From contig OY998175.1 in assembly GCA_963921935.1 (NCBI GenBank), positions 177,603,262 to 177,667,261 of the forward strand: a stretch of DNA of 64,000 nt, written 5' to 3'. Shown piece by piece: positions 34,581-45,956 of the stretch (position 1 is the stretch's first letter; each line of letters opens with the position of its first letter). A program made the translations under genes and the position numbers. The notes under the pieces were generated by a model. That model saw nothing but the letters and a program-made list of their open reading frames with translations. It did no database searches and was not told the DNA's origin. The stretch comes from Galeruca laticollis. Its lineage: Eukaryota > Arthropoda > Insecta > Coleoptera > Chrysomelidae.

Positions 34581-35355
34581 TTGAAGTAATAGTTTTCTGA
34601 CCTTTATATTTTATTATAAAATTTATGGAAGATTAGTTTTTAAACGGAAATATCTTTATTTGCATATTTTACGAACTGTAACGTAAATGTACTTTATTAT
34701 ATCGTAATGAAAGCATTTTTATCATTATAAATATATAAAATAAAAATATATAAACAACATTGTTGATTGTACAGGGAAAGCGGATCATATATTATCGTCC
34801 TTGGCTATTTTCCAACTTTTTTGCGACATTTTATTAAAACCAATATAAGTATTTTGAAACACTTCCTTACAACAAACTATTGCATAAAGAACGAACCGAA
34901 CTCAACAACTTCTTCTGAACTGAAACTTCTGATAATCGGTAATTCTCATTATTTCATGAACGTAAAAAATTTCTAGGAAATATACTATATTTTTACTCCG
35001 TAAGTAAAACTTGGCAACATCGGAAAATTATTGACTATAATAATGTTATCACAGCCGCTTCCGTTCGAATTCTAATTTGAACCATGTACAAGTGGTGCAT
35101 TGCTGCCATGTCATATAAAGAAACCATTCCTATATGGAACGCTTGTAAGCACGATACTGAAGCATAAATGCTATGGACAGAAGAGAGGAGAATATTATTG
35201 CGCTCTTTGTCTGGTATGACGCATCTGTGTTTTTCTTAGTTGATTCGAAGTCTAACAGTTATTGTACTCACTATTATGCGGCTTTAAAAAATATGTTTCA
35301 ATAACATTCGCGATAATTGGAATAATTAATTAATAGTTGGCATTATTATCTGCGA
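34581..35355. other. No recognisable gene
   Basis: AT-rich inner part of the 5.8-kb insertion. A 69-codon plus frame at 34767-34976 has no recognisable features. Confidence 0.4.
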
Positions 35356-35516
35356 TACTTCGAGACATTTGTAAGACTCTCGTGCGAGATTTGAGACGAG
35401 ACTGTTTGAAAGTCTTGTCTTGTCTCGCAAGAAAAATTTGTAGTCTCGTCTCGAATCTCGTCTCGAAAGCGAGTCTCTCTCAAATGAGAATATCCTGGAC
35501 ATCATAACTCTCTCTT

Positions 35517-36870
35517 GTGCCAAAATTCAAAACGTGCGTATTTCCGTAGACACAAACCTTCGCAAAGCTCCCTACCAAGCTTCACATCTATATCTAGATC
35601 ATTCTTCAGAACTCTTCTCACATGTTTTTTTATTTATGACCAAATATCTCGTGATATAACTGTAGCACGTTCTCTCTGCATGCTAGACTGTCTTGGTTTG
35701 ACTTTTGTGGGCTTCAGCTTCTCATTATCAACTTGGATAAGACTTCTGATCGAAAAAAATTTCCAATCAAACCTTTTTTTCCTGCTCACCTCTCTGCAGA
35801 TGAGACAAACTGGTTGTTCGGATTTTTGTCTTATGCTGACAAGGGGGAAAACAAGTTTTTCTTGATTCATGGAACGTACCATACATTTTGTAAAGGTAAT
35901 TTATGTTTCTCGCCATTTACTGTTGTCTCTACTTCTACTTTTATGGCACCTTGTCCAAGGATGGGAACTCAGTGGCCATTAGCTGTATTATCTGGAAATG
36001 ATTTGTAGATCTCAAGCCACTGAAAATGATTGGTGATATGGTTAGTAGCACCATTATCTACATACCAATCCTTTTCACTCTCACAGAACAGCACATCATT
36101 GGACTCAGTCAGTAAATTCATGTCCTTGTCATTGTCTCTAAAATTATTAGTCGGGTGGTCTTCCATCAGCTTTCCATTTCGCATATTGCTCGACTTTATA
36201 ATATTTCTGCTTACAATAGTTGCAAATCCAATTCATGTTTATTGCTTTGACTTTGTTGCTTGCATAGAAAAATTCCTGATTACTACTTTCTTTCTAATTC
36301 TTTGACTGCAAAGCCTTCTCATATGTGACCAACTCATTCGTGAAGTTGACTATGGTTGTGTCTTTGCTTGACATCATAATCCAACTGTATTTGAATGAAA
36401 AATACTCTTTAGGTAGCGTTTCTAAAATCTTGCATATCAAGTAAATCCGGCTAATCACACTCACAAGTATTTCCGTTCTGAAATTTTTCTCCGGATACTT
36501 CACTTTGTAAGCTTTTCCATAAATTCTTTAGCTTCGATGTGTCGTAGCAATGTCAACTTTTGGATCAAGAGTATAGCTAAAGAACTTACTATGAACACAA
36601 GTCGAATGTCTTATCTTCCGCTTGACCATCAAACAGTCACTGAAGCTCGAGCCATACTTCTCTCGCAGTTGATTTTTTCCAGTGTTTCTTGAGTCACATT
36701 AACTGTTAACGAGATAGAAGCATAACCGTCTACCTGCCTAAAATCAGATAAAGCTTTTTTATATTTTGTCCTATCATCTGCGGAGGCATTATTAGCTAAG
36801 GGTTCTGGTGGATTTAGCTTACCATTGATCACCTTTGTAGCCCCTCTGACTGATCTCATCAGTATCTCTA
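35517..36870 (-). pseudogene. Copia element: Gag, protease and integrase zinc region
   Basis: 36859-36629 reads KVINGKLNPPEPLANN, YKKALSDFRQVDGYASISL and LEKI-C, the N-terminal Copia Gag. 36503-36294 continues with ILETLPKEYFSFKYSWIM (UBN2-type Gag). 36184-35969 contains WYVDNGATNHIT, the protease active site (DNGA in place of DSGA, so the usual Ser is Asn). 35880-35517 holds in shifting frames LQNVWYVPGIKKNLFS, a LYHEIFGHK zinc-binding piece of integrase and the FGTREE phrase. Stops and frameshifts are frequent. The integrase catalytic domain continues at 29686, beyond the 5.8-kb insertion. Confidence 0.85.
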
Positions 36871-37030
36871 TCTTGTACTTCCATATCTTCCAATTAGTTT
36901 TGCCTTCGAATTGACCTTACTCATTGATTTGCACCTTACTCATTGATTCAATTTTGCTATGGATATTTTGCGGTGTGGGACGTCTCAGCACTAACTACGG
37001 TCTTCAATAAATTCTATGTCCTTTAATAGA

Positions 37031-37048
37031 AACCACGTTCTGCTACCA
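37031..37048 (-). promoter_or_regulatory. Copia primer-binding site
   Basis: Minus strand reads TGGTAGCAGAACGTGGTT immediately after the CA end of the 5' LTR. TGGTA(G/T)CAGA is close to the site for a methionine tRNA 3' end used by many Copia-type elements. It lies ~170 bases upstream of the Gag coding start. Confidence 0.7.
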
Positions 37049-37471
37049 TGTCGCTGTAAATAGTTTTTTATGAAGAATGAAAGTAGAATTCAGTTGATAT
37101 GACATGACTTTTTTTCGACTTTTCTAAACGTCTTTCAATCATCCACCCATCAAAAAACAACAATAACAAATATATGGATGGACAAACATGGAGAATGGTT
37201 CGTACTTCAACAAGTTGGCGAAAAATTCGTCTTATATTTATTCTGGCTACTGGTCTCCATCCGTCCGTCCGTTTTAAGCTTCAGCGGACGAACGGTAAGT
37301 CCTAGAGCTTAGATATAAACGGACTAAGTATGGTCTAAAACATCTCCAATGGAGAAAAAAAGTTCAGCTCTGACCTTCATTTATTGAATTATTTCATTTG
37401 AATAAAAGATGAGAAGACATTCTCAGATTATTTTTCATTGGATTTGCTTTTGGTTAGTTTTGATTGTAACA
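37049..37471 (-). repeat. Copia 5' LTR (423 bp)
   Basis: On minus it starts TGTTACAATCAAAAC at 37471 and ends CAGCGACA at 37049, followed directly by the primer-binding site. The 3' LTR is not in the window because the 3' part of the element is missing. BEL-2 is inserted 62 bases beyond the outer edge. Confidence 0.65.
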
Positions 37472-37538
37472 CCTACTTCTTTCTTCTTCTTAGTGCCCTC
37501 TCTTCAAATGCATTTGAAGACAGTTATTATGACCTCAT

Positions 37539-37756
37539 TGTAATGTAATGTATCCTGTAAAATGTTTGTGAGATGTGAATACAAACTCACTTGTTGTGAA
37601 TAATAAGTTTTATTTAGGTTTACGCTGATTACAATATAGGGTGTTACAAAAAATATGACATGTATCATGACAGTTTTTCATAAACTTCTCGAAAATGAGT
37701 TTTCTACAAAAAAAGTGCCATGTTGCGCGATTGGGCACATTATCCTGGACTTAACA
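37539..37756 (-). repeat. BEL-2 3' LTR
   Basis: On minus it runs from TGTTAAGTCCAGG (37756) to CATTACATTACA (37539), 218 bp. Immediately before it on minus is AAGGTGGGCGG, the polypurine tract (37757-37769). It matches the 5' LTR at 43613-43838 almost throughout. Confidence 0.93.
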
Positions 37757-37891
37757 TACCGCCCACCTTGAAACTGTTGAATAGTTTCAATAAACAAATC
37801 AACAAATAAGTAAATTAACAGGTATTCAAAAATTAAAAATGAACAATAGTAATTTAAAAAAAGTTCTGCAATAATAGCAATGTACATATTT

Positions 37892-38895
37892 CACTTTTCA
37901 ATGGGAAGTAGACAGATTTTAGCTATGGAGCGTTTGAATGTGCCGTTTGCGGTTTTCAATGTAACAACTCTCACAACACCATCACTACCGGGATGAATGT
38001 CAATTATGCGCACCATGGTCCACTGAAGAGGATGTAGGTTGTCTTCCTTAATGATGACGAGTTGATTAACTTCGATGTCAGATGACTTCCTCCACCATTT
38101 TTTTCGGGACTGCAGCCCATGAAGATATTCTGTGGTCCACCTGGATCAAAAATCTTGAAACATCTTTGACAGCATATGGAACCTTGTTAGTTTGCCAATG
38201 TTTCGATTGATTAGGTCAAGCTCTGGCAGAGTATGAAAAGGGCCTCCAATGAGGAAATGAGCTGGGGTTAATGGTAGAAGGTCATCGGGATTATCGGATA
38301 TTGGAGAAATAGGACGCGAATTTACACAAGATTCGACCTGACATACCAGAGTGTGCAATTCCTCAAGAGTAAGGATTTGATTTCCGATGACGCGTCATAA
38401 GTGATACTTCACATTTTTTATTGCTGCTTCCCAAATTCCACCCATGTGGGGAGAACGGGGTGGTATGAAATGCCACGTTATTTTTAATTTCAACAATTCG
38501 TTGGAGGTTTTTTTATTTGTCGATTTCAAAAAATCGTAAATACTACCGATCTCATTATTTGTTCCTACAAAATTTGTGGCGTTGTCAGAATAGATGTTCG
38601 CGACCAAGCCTCTTTTTGAAACAAATCGCTTAAAGGCATTTAAAAATGCTTGAGTCGTGAGATCGCTTACCACTTCTATATGTATTGTGGCGAGACAAAC
38701 GAAAACACAAAGATATGATTTTAAAAATGATTTTGTGCGCGTGTTATGCATTTTAATAGTGAGTGGGCCAGCATAATCAACTCCACTGTTTAAAAATGGT
38801 CTATAGGGGGTAATTCTCTCGCGGGGTAATTTTCCCATTAAGGTTTCGATACTACGAGGGCTACACCTAAAACAAATTGTACATTTTCGTAACAC
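37892..38895 (-). pseudogene. BEL-2: integrase and C-terminal DUF5641-like region
   Basis: 38895-38395 contains the integrase core with GVDYAGP (first Asp), YSDNATNFVG (second Asp) and PHMGGIWEAAIKNVK (Glu). Upstream to about 39060 the zinc-binding H2C2 region is readable (HFHKKMLHAGPQALL, CTICFRCSP). 38358-38146 reads CVNSRPISPISDNPDDLLPL, TPAHFLIGGP. The C-terminal part then continues in another frame (WSRWTTEYLHGLQSRKKWW, VRVVTLKTANGTFKRSI) to a stop at 37892-37894. A frameshift near 38390 and another near 38150 break the frame, and one stop lies in the zinc region. Confidence 0.92.
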
Positions 38896-39472
38896 TCTCT
38901 TTACATTGTTTTTGCCATGTATGGGCCAAAACTATGTTCTAATAGCGGCAAGTAAAGCTTGAGGGCCTGCATGTAGCATTTTTTTATGAAAATGGGAAAT
39001 TATTAAATCAGTGAGTGGATGTTTATTTGGTAGAATAAGGGGATGCTTTGTGAAAAAGGAACCGCTGCATTCAGGATTCTTCCGCCCACGCTGAGCAATT
39101 GGAATTCATCAAGAAACGGGTTCAAGGAACGAATTTTGCTTTTAAGAGAGATGGTTTTTGACAAATTGATGGCCTTGATTTCATCGAAGAAACATTGCGA
39201 TTGAGCTAGCTAGACAAGCATGTTAGAGGAATGTTGTAATTCGGACAGCTCGAAAGAGGGTAATACTGGGTTGGATCTTCAAAATGTTTTGAATCGAAAT
39301 ATGTATGTTGTGATTCGTTGTAATTTTGCGAAGGAAGAAAATTTATTGAATAAGTCAAAATCAGAGATTTCGGAAACCTTCAGGCACGTTTGTTTTTCTT
39401 TTCTTTTTTCCGGAATTTCTGTATTTAATGGAATTTAATGGGAAGGCCATTCATCCTCATTAAGAGAGAGAG

Positions 39473-40333
39473 TCATGAGGGACCATTTTTCCAAAGGGGT
39501 GTTTGTAATAATTGGTCCGGGGTAGATCCTCTAGACAATACATCTGCAGGGTTATTGTGTGTCGAAATGTGACGCCATGACTCTGGATCCATGATTTCAT
39601 GGATTTTAGATACTCTGTGACTGACATATGTTTTCCATTGGCTAGGTTCACCCTTTATCCAACAGAGTGCTACGGTGGAGTCAGTATAAAAGAATACTTG
39701 GTTAATGTGTAAACTAAGGGAATTTTTTGTAGAGTGGTAGAGTTTGGCTAACAAAGGGGCTGCACAAAGCTCTAATCGAGGAATTGCTTGAGTTTTTATC
39801 GGGCTGACCTTGGTTTTAGCACAAACTAAGCTTATAGACTGATTATTGTCTGAGTTTGTGGTTCGGAGGTATATAACAGCACCATATGCCAATTCACTGG
39901 CATCTGCAAAACCATGAAGCTGTATATTGACAGTGTTGGGACAAGCAATAAACCTTGGAAATTTCAGCTTGTTCATGCCTTTGAGTTGTGATTGAAAGTG
40001 TTTTCACTTTTGAGAAATATTGTCCGGTATGTGTTCGTCCCAGCCAACTCCAAGTTTCCACAAAGTTTGCATAAATATCTTGGCCCCGATTGTTATGGGA
40101 GCCAACATGCCAATAGGATCAAAGATCTGGGAGATCGTTGCAAGTATCATACGTTTCGTGAACGAAGTAGAATTGAGATATTTATCTTTATAAGAGTAAA
40201 AGAAAACATCCTCTGTAGAATGCCAAGATATTCCCAAAGTTTTGGAATCAACATTAGTGTCCAAAATTTTTAAAGATAGATCATCTGCGTTAGAAGTAAA
40301 TATTGAATTATGATTTGACCTCCATTTTCTCAA
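39473..40333 (-). pseudogene. BEL-2: RT connection domain and RNase H
   Basis: 40333-40004 reads LGISWHSTEDVFFYSYKDK, TKRMILATISQIFDPIGML. After a small frameshift near 39990, 39976-39473 holds RNase H: HGFADASELAYGAV (Asp), PRLELCAAPLLAKLY (Glu), VFFYTDSTVALCWIKG (Asp) and NPADVLSRG (last Asp). All four catalytic residues are present. It removes the RNA template during cDNA synthesis. The integrase follows after ~400 bases in which the linker is frameshifted. Confidence 0.93.
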
Positions 40334-40339
40334 CGGAAG

Positions 40340-40857
40340 TTTTCCCTGGTCACAAATTGAAATTATGTAATTTTTTAGTTTTATGGTTTTTTTCTAAAGT
40401 GGATGCTCCGCATAGCAGATCGTCTATGTAGAAACAATTTAGCACGGAATTAGAAGCATCGAGCATCTTTTCCTGATTTTCCAGAGATAATTGTTTAAGA
40501 CAACGTGTTGCTAAAAAAGATGATGGAGCTAAACCATATGTGACGGTTTTAAGTCTGTATTCTTTTATAGGTTCGGATACATCGGAACGCCATTGTACTT
40601 ATTCGTTGAAAGTCGCGATTTTCAGGGTTAATATCAATTTGTCTGTACATTTTTGCAATATCGGCCGTCAAAACATACTGATGCTGCCGAAACTCTAACA
40701 ATATGGCAAAAAGATCGCTATGAATAACCGGACCAACCATTAATATGTCATTTAGAGATTGGTTAGTAGATGTTTTGGGGCTACCGTCAAAGACACATCT
40801 TATTTTTGTAGTAGTACTTTCTTCTTTAAAAACGGCGTGTTGAGGTAAGTAATGCAT
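40340..40857 (-). pseudogene. BEL-2: reverse transcriptase
   Basis: 40857-40549 reads KIRCVFDGSPKTSTNQSLND, ILMVGPVIHSDLF and VLTADIAKMYRQIDI, which carries the first catalytic Asp. After a frameshift near 40590-40550 the strand reads TVTYGLAPSSFLATRCLKQL and the catalytic box FYIDD (40419-40433). All palm residues are therefore present but not in one frame. It joins the protease frame at 40857 with a one-base offset. Confidence 0.92.
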
Positions 40858-41990
40858 TAGTTTTTGTCGTCTTTTTCAGGCACCATCTCCATATGATCCA
40901 GGTCAATGTATTCCTGCATAAAATTACAGTATTCAGTTTTTAAGTATGGTAGTTTAAAGAATTTTTTTTCCATTGATTTCAATCGGTGAAGTGCAGAGTC
41001 TCGTGATTTACCAAGTACATTTGGGTTTTCCTTGAATGGTAATGATACTTGAAACCTTCCACTGGGCTCTCTTGTATGAGTAGATATGAAATGCTCTTCG
41101 CATGTTTTTTCTTCTTTAGAATATGCGCGAGTAAGTATGCTTGGTAGGCATTCTTCTATAGTCCAGAAAGCTTCCATCTGATTATGTAGTTCAATGTTTG
41201 AAAAATAACATTGTGATTGATTTGATTCACGTTGAGTAATTGCGCCAGATAAAATCCATCCAAGTTGGGTTTCTTGTAAAATTGGAGATCGAGCGTTAAG
41301 TTTTATTTGATTAGGGCATAAAAGATCCCAAAAGATAGAAGCACCGAGAAGCAACTCAACAGGGCCTGGTTTGTAAAATGTCTGATCAGCCAGCTGGATA
41401 TTGTTAGGAAATTTTAAATAAGATGTGTTAATGACGTTCGATGGAACAGTGTCAGCAATTTTGTGCAAAATGTAAAAAGATTGGGCTAACCGATAAGAAG
41501 TAAGTTTGTACTGAGTAACTGCATTTGTTTTAGATAAAGTATTGGTTTTAACTTGATTTATGCCAGATATGGAATGTTCAGAAACTTCAATTGGTAGCTG
41601 CAGCTTCTGAGAGATAAAATTCATTTGTGAACCTGAATCAAGGAGCGCGCGAGCTTCATGAGGTTTGCCTTCTTTATCCAATATATATAAAACAGCAGTT
41701 GACAGAAGTACTTGATCAATATTTTCGACTACATTTTCAAGTATTACAGAAAAGGAACTATTTTGTGTATTTTCTGGACTATTCGATATTTGGTGAAATT
41801 CCGAAGATGTGCCAACGCTAGCGGTCAAGGCAACCTTTTCATTTGACCCTTGATTATGGAAACCTTTGAAATTGCTGCCATGTAGACAGGTATTATGTTT
41901 TTTGTTGCATTTTCTGCAACCTGAAGAATTGCATGAATTATTCTTGTGACCAAACCTTAGACAGTTGTACAAATATTCAGGTTTTGTAAA
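40857..41990 (-). pseudogene. BEL-2: zinc knuckles, protease and pre-RT region
   Basis: A 371-codon open frame. CLRFGHKNNSCNSSGCRKCN forms the zinc-binding end of Gag (first cysteines at about 41975-41990 in another frame). ARALLDSGSQMNFISQ is the protease active site. IKLNARSPILQETQLGWILS and NQSQCYFSN form the spacer, then EECLPSILTRAYSKEEKTCE, GRFQVSLPFKENPNVLGKS and EYIDLDHMEMV lead into RT. It is longer than any other undamaged frame of this element and indicates recent activity. Confidence 0.93.
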
Positions 41991-42129
41991 GTTTCAAATT
42001 TAGTTTTTGTAGACATGGCTTGAAGTGATTCACATTGATATATGTAATGAAAATGTATAAGTTGGATTTCTATTTGTGTCTGTGTTTAGGAATGAATGAT
42101 TTTTTTCTGTATGTTTGAGTATCACTCCG

Positions 42130-43116
42130 TTAGTATGAATGTTTAGACGGGCTTTTCAATTGGTATGATGACTTATTTATTGTTTCGTAATCATCCAAGA
42201 ATTGAATTCGTTCATTTAAAAATGTTTTTAAATCTTCAACAGAAGGCATATCTAATTTTTTTGTGAATTTTTTCCACTCCTTTTGAGTAGATTCTGGTAG
42301 TTTTTTCAAAATAATGAAATTAAGTAATGGACCCCAATCTTGGGTCGAGACTTGAAGTGCTTCTAGAGCTTGTAAATTTTTGTTCAAGGTGTCGAGAATC
42401 CCCTTTAGACGATTACACGATTCTTTATTGGTAATTTCAAAATCGACAATAGATTTAAGATGTTTATGTATAATTGCCTTTTTATTTTCAAATCGTTGCT
42501 TTAATCAATCCCAAGCAATTTTGTAGTTTTCGTTTGTTACCTCTAGGGATGCAATTACCTCAGCGGCTTCGCCTTTAATAGATCTGCACAAATAATAGTG
42601 TTTCTCAATGTCAGGTAAATCACTTTTGTCTATTAGCGCATCGAACATATCTCGAAAAGAAACCCATTTATCATAATCTCCGTAAAAAGTTGGTAATTCT
42701 ATTTGACGTAATTTAATATTTTGTTTAGTGTTGGGTTTATTTTCGGAAATGTCTGCGAATGAAGATTCAGCGTTTTTTATTTCACCTTGTGCGGTGGCGA
42801 GATGACTAAAATATGCGTTTTCAAATTGAATTCTCACATCATGATGTTCCTCAAGTTTTAACATTTCTGGATAACATGCCGCTAATATTTTAATTTGATC
42901 TTGTAGCTCCTCAAATTCTCTTAAAACTGAAATGATATTATCTACGCGTAATTTTAATTGATCTAATGATATTTTGTTGTCATTAAAAGCTTGGATTGAC
43001 GTTTCAAATCTAGTTAGTTTTCCTCTAACTAGAAATCTCTTTGCAACTAAATTTTTTAAATTTATCTTTAAATCATCTAGCTCCTTTTGTTGTGAATCTG
43101 TTAATATATCTGGCAT
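42130..43116 (-). pseudogene. BEL-2: Gag (DUF1759-like)
   Basis: Start ATG at 43116 (MPDILTDSQQKELDDLK). The coiled-coil-rich N-terminal part is followed by LPTFYGDYDKWVSFRDMFDA, KHYYLCRSIKGEAAEVIASL and YKIAWD. A single in-frame TGA at 42504-42502 follows; the frame then continues LKQRFENKKAIIHKHLKSI, ILKKLPESTQKEWKKFTKKL to 42130. Apart from that stop, Gag is intact to its end. It forms the particle around the element RNA. Confidence 0.92.
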
Positions 43117-43594
43117 TGTGTATTTTTAAAAGTTTATTTGAATAATGAAATTAAGTTGATGCTTTTTTACAGTATGCAAATATTGATTTCTTGTTTGAAA
43201 TAATTGTATGGTATGAAATGTACTATGTTAAAGTATGCTGAAACTGTTGAATGTATGCTGAAATATGTAAAAGTTCTTTAGTTATTTTTATTTTATGTTA
43301 GTATGTTAACAGATTCTTATTTATGATTTTTATTGATTTTTGTGCTATTTTGGCTCCATATTTGCTAATGAAATGAAAAATGTCACACTTTGGCAGTGAA
43401 GCAAATCATGCATAAATCTCCAATTATTTAAAGGAAATAGTTTAAAAACATGGAAAAGTCTGACCTTATTTTCGCGTTGGAATCGTTGCTATCACCTGCT
43501 CTTCTGTTCTGATTATGGGAAACGAATTACTATATACCAATTTTATACGTCAATGCTTGATACACTTTTAATTCTCGTTTATTGTAACATCAGC

Positions 43595-43609
43595 AGCTTG
43601 ATAGGACCA
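43595..43609 (-). promoter_or_regulatory. BEL-2 primer-binding site
   Basis: On minus the sequence TGGTCCTATCAAGCT begins three bases after the end of the 5' LTR. Starting with TGG and adjoining the LTR, it is the expected tRNA primer site. The leader to the Gag ATG at 43116 is about 480 bases. Confidence 0.65.
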
Positions 43610-43612
43610 AAA

Positions 43613-43838
43613 TGTAATGTAATGTTTCTTGTAAAATGTTTGTAAGATGTGAATACAAACTCACTTGTGAATAATAAGTTTTATTTAGGTTTACGCTGAT
43701 TACAATATACGGTGTTACAAAAAATATGACATGTATCTTGACAGTTTTTCATAAACTTCTCGAAAATGAGTTTTCTACAAAAAAAGTGCCATGTTGCGCA
43801 ATTGGAAACATTATCCTGGAAAGTCCAAGTACTTAACA
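43613..43838 (-). repeat. BEL-2 5' LTR
   Basis: 226 bp, TG...CA on minus, homologous to 37539-37756 with an 8-12 base gap near its outer end. It is followed by the CTCAT duplication. It should carry the element's promoter and polyadenylation signal (AATAATAAG... stretch), though this cannot be shown from sequence alone. Confidence 0.92.
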
Positions 43839-43843
43839 CTCAT

Positions 43844-44808
43844 AATGAAAAGAGGTAGCGACAAATAAGATTAATTATGTTCTATTTCTGAGGGTTTATT
43901 TCTAATTCTTCTGGCAGCTGTCATTTTAAAACTCCTGACACTGTCATTTTCAGCCATCGAATAGTTGTGAGGTAAATTATGAATCCTTAATCTGGGGTTA
44001 CATGTTTCATTTGCATTTCTTACTAGTTTTGTTGGATAGAGAGTGTTTATGTTCATTGTTTTGTTTACACAAATTCGCTAATTCAGTTGTACGTTAAACT
44101 GAAATTACTGTTTATAAATCTACATATACACCACAACGTGGCACTTCTCTACTTGCTTCTTTTGAAAATTCCTTCTAATATTAATTCGATGTATTAGATT
44201 TTATTGAGAAAAACAATTATTGAAACAAATATAAACATATACCAGTCAGTACTAACTTCATAATAACGGCTTGTCGTTCACGACTTCCTACTCTGTAGTG
44301 TAATATCATCTGCTCTGATCAATTATACCCTCAAAATACGTATATCTTTATCGTTTCCTACTCGAATACTCCTTGGCAGCACACGAATTTCACGCTAAAT
44401 AACCCCGTAAAACACACGTATTTCACAAATACAACAACAAAATTCGCCCATCTATACAGGAGGTCCGTTTTGTCAACATAGGGGGTTGAAACTTTTTGAC
44501 TTTAAACAAAACACCGGTCATACGAAAGTTGTAAAAGCTTGTTTGGGGGTCCGCATGGGGGGTCTACATCTAGATCACTCCGGCAGCGTTACTAAAAAGG
44601 AGACACCTAAGGGGGTCGATGAGTCTAAAAGACCCACATGGTTTAGTTGATTTTTTGTGCGGCTTGTGAGCATATGTCGCTAAAAATGTAGTCTGCAATT
44701 TGTTGGATTATCATTGTTCGGATAATTGGTGGTTGCTGTGCGACTTTTATAGGTCTTAAGGACTCTCCTTCTAAAGCACTGCCATTCATTTCGAAATCAT
44801 GTTTTTAT

Positions 44809-44811
<3 letters not shown>
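43844..44811. other. No recognisable gene
   Basis: Host or older repeat sequence between BEL-2 and the TA microsatellite. A 61-codon minus frame (44056-43871) has no clear similarity. A locally GC-richer tract at 44450-44650 contains runs such as GGGGGTC and GGGGGGTC but nothing identifiable. Confidence 0.4.

Positions 44812-44889
<78 letters not shown>
44812..44889. repeat. (TA)n microsatellite, ~78 bp
   Basis: Uninterrupted TA dinucleotides. Confidence 0.99.
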
Positions 44890-44892
<3 letters not shown>

Positions 44893-44984
44893 AAAGTATT
44901 ATTTTTCTTCAACCTTCTTAAATAATTTATTTTTTCAATTTCTTGGGTGTCAGGTTTTGTAATTAATTAAATCATTTTATTGTT

Positions 44985-45035
44985 ACTGACGTTTCGTTCC
45001 TGGGTTAGGAACTTTCTCAAAGTTTATTATTGACT
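44985..45035 (-). ncRNA. Decayed hammerhead-like motif at PLE-1 3' end
   Basis: On minus the order is TTGAGAA, a stem (GTTCC-loop-GGAAC), GAAA and CGTC. The GAAA and stem II are perfect, but the first core box differs from CTGANGA at two places (C to T, G to A), so it is probably inactive. Penelope-like elements are known to carry hammerhead ribozymes in their terminal repeats. Confidence 0.5.
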
Positions 45036-45956
45036 GAATCAAGTTTCTCGTTTACAGTTTAAAATTAAAAAACACATATACAATAGGTAAAAAACATTCA
45101 TAAAACAGTCATTTAAAACAAGTACCATCGATACAAATTCCACGACATTATACAGGGGGAGTACGGAAAGACTTCAGATATATTATTTTATTAAATTATG
45201 ATAAATCTGACTTAAGTTTTTTACATCTTGCTTATCGTTGACTGTATTTTCTTCCTTTTTAATGTGCACCATTTCTTTAATTGTTAATTTTTTGTAGTTT
45301 GAATCTTGAGCTAGAATGTTGGTGTTTTTGAAATCAAACTCATGGTTTTCATTGCTTTCATGTTTGTGGAGAGCCGTGGAAGCATTTTTGGTATATTTAT
45401 GGTCATTTAATCTATTTTCTAAAGTCTGTGTGGTCATTCCTATGTATTTTTTTGGACAGTTTAGGCAGAGTATAGAATATATAACGTTTGACCTTTTTGT
45501 GGTTTTTATTTTACTTTTTAATTTAGTGAATAATGGTGATAGGGTGTTTTGAGCTTTGTGACATATAGAGATACCATGTTTAGAAAATATGTGACTGAGT
45601 TTTTCAGAAAGCTGCTCTGTGTATGGCATTGCTACATATTTATTATTGTTTGACACGTTGTTTTTAGAGTATTTCTTTGATGGGTTGTAATATATTTTAT
45701 AGACTCTTTGTTTGCAAATACGGTTTATGGTATGTATTGGATAGTGATTGCTTATTCAAGTCGTTCTAACTTGTTTTATAATATCTGGTCTGTATTCTGG
45801 AGAAGTTAATTTAATGGCTCTGTCAACTAATCCAGTAATTACGCTGTTTTTATGGGACTTTGGATGTCTGGAATTGTGGTTAAGGTATCGGCCTGATGAG
45901 GTTACTTTATTATACGGTTTAATTTTGATAGTATTATGGTTAGTTCTTATCAATGT
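44985..45956 (-). pseudogene. PLE-1: Penelope-like element, GIY-YIG endonuclease part and 3' end
   Basis: 45971-45756 (minus) reads SSGRYLNHNSRHPKSHKNSV and LVDRAIKLTSPEYR, the connector after RT in Penelope-like elements. 45656-45183 holds the GIY-YIG domain in decayed form (VIYSILCLNCPKKYIGMTTQ, with IYS for GIY and YIG intact, then LNDHK). The frame between is frameshifted. The RT lies at 51534-52040, on the far side of a DNA transposon inserted at 45957-51533. The 3' end near 44990-45030 contains a decayed hammerhead-like motif. Confidence 0.88.

Larger units (their letters stand above)
29687..35507. mobile_element. 5.8-kb insertion with TCTCG-rich ends and 9-bp target duplication in Copia
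   Basis: CTCTCTCTT is present at 29678-29686 and 35508-35516, and the Copia integrase frame runs through that sequence once the insert is left out. Both ends carry clusters of TCTCG/CGAGA (29700-29790 and 35360-35485), including CTCGTGCGAG at each end. The left end TAGTGTTGC is hAT-like and an 8-bp CTCTCTCT duplication would fit hAT, but clear terminal inverted repeats are lacking. The interior contains a minus-strand Jockey-type LINE and the 173-bp-repeat element, which are later insertions or passengers. Confidence 0.6.
37539..43838 (-). mobile_element. BEL-2: nearly complete BEL/Pao LTR retrotransposon
   Basis: 6300 bp with two LTRs in the same orientation, a CTCAT target duplication (37534-37538 and 43839-43843), a primer-binding site next to the 5' LTR and a purine-rich tract before the 3' LTR. 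Gag, protease, RT, RNase H and integrase follow in the BEL/Pao order on minus. Only a few stops and frameshifts were seen. By eye the LTRs differ at about 8 positions plus three small gaps in ~215 bp, so this is a fairly young insertion compared with the other elements here. Confidence 0.95.

Noticed and set aside
44812..44889. Long TA run as a possible origin or promoter
   Set aside because: It is a plain dinucleotide microsatellite; nothing nearby supports a function.
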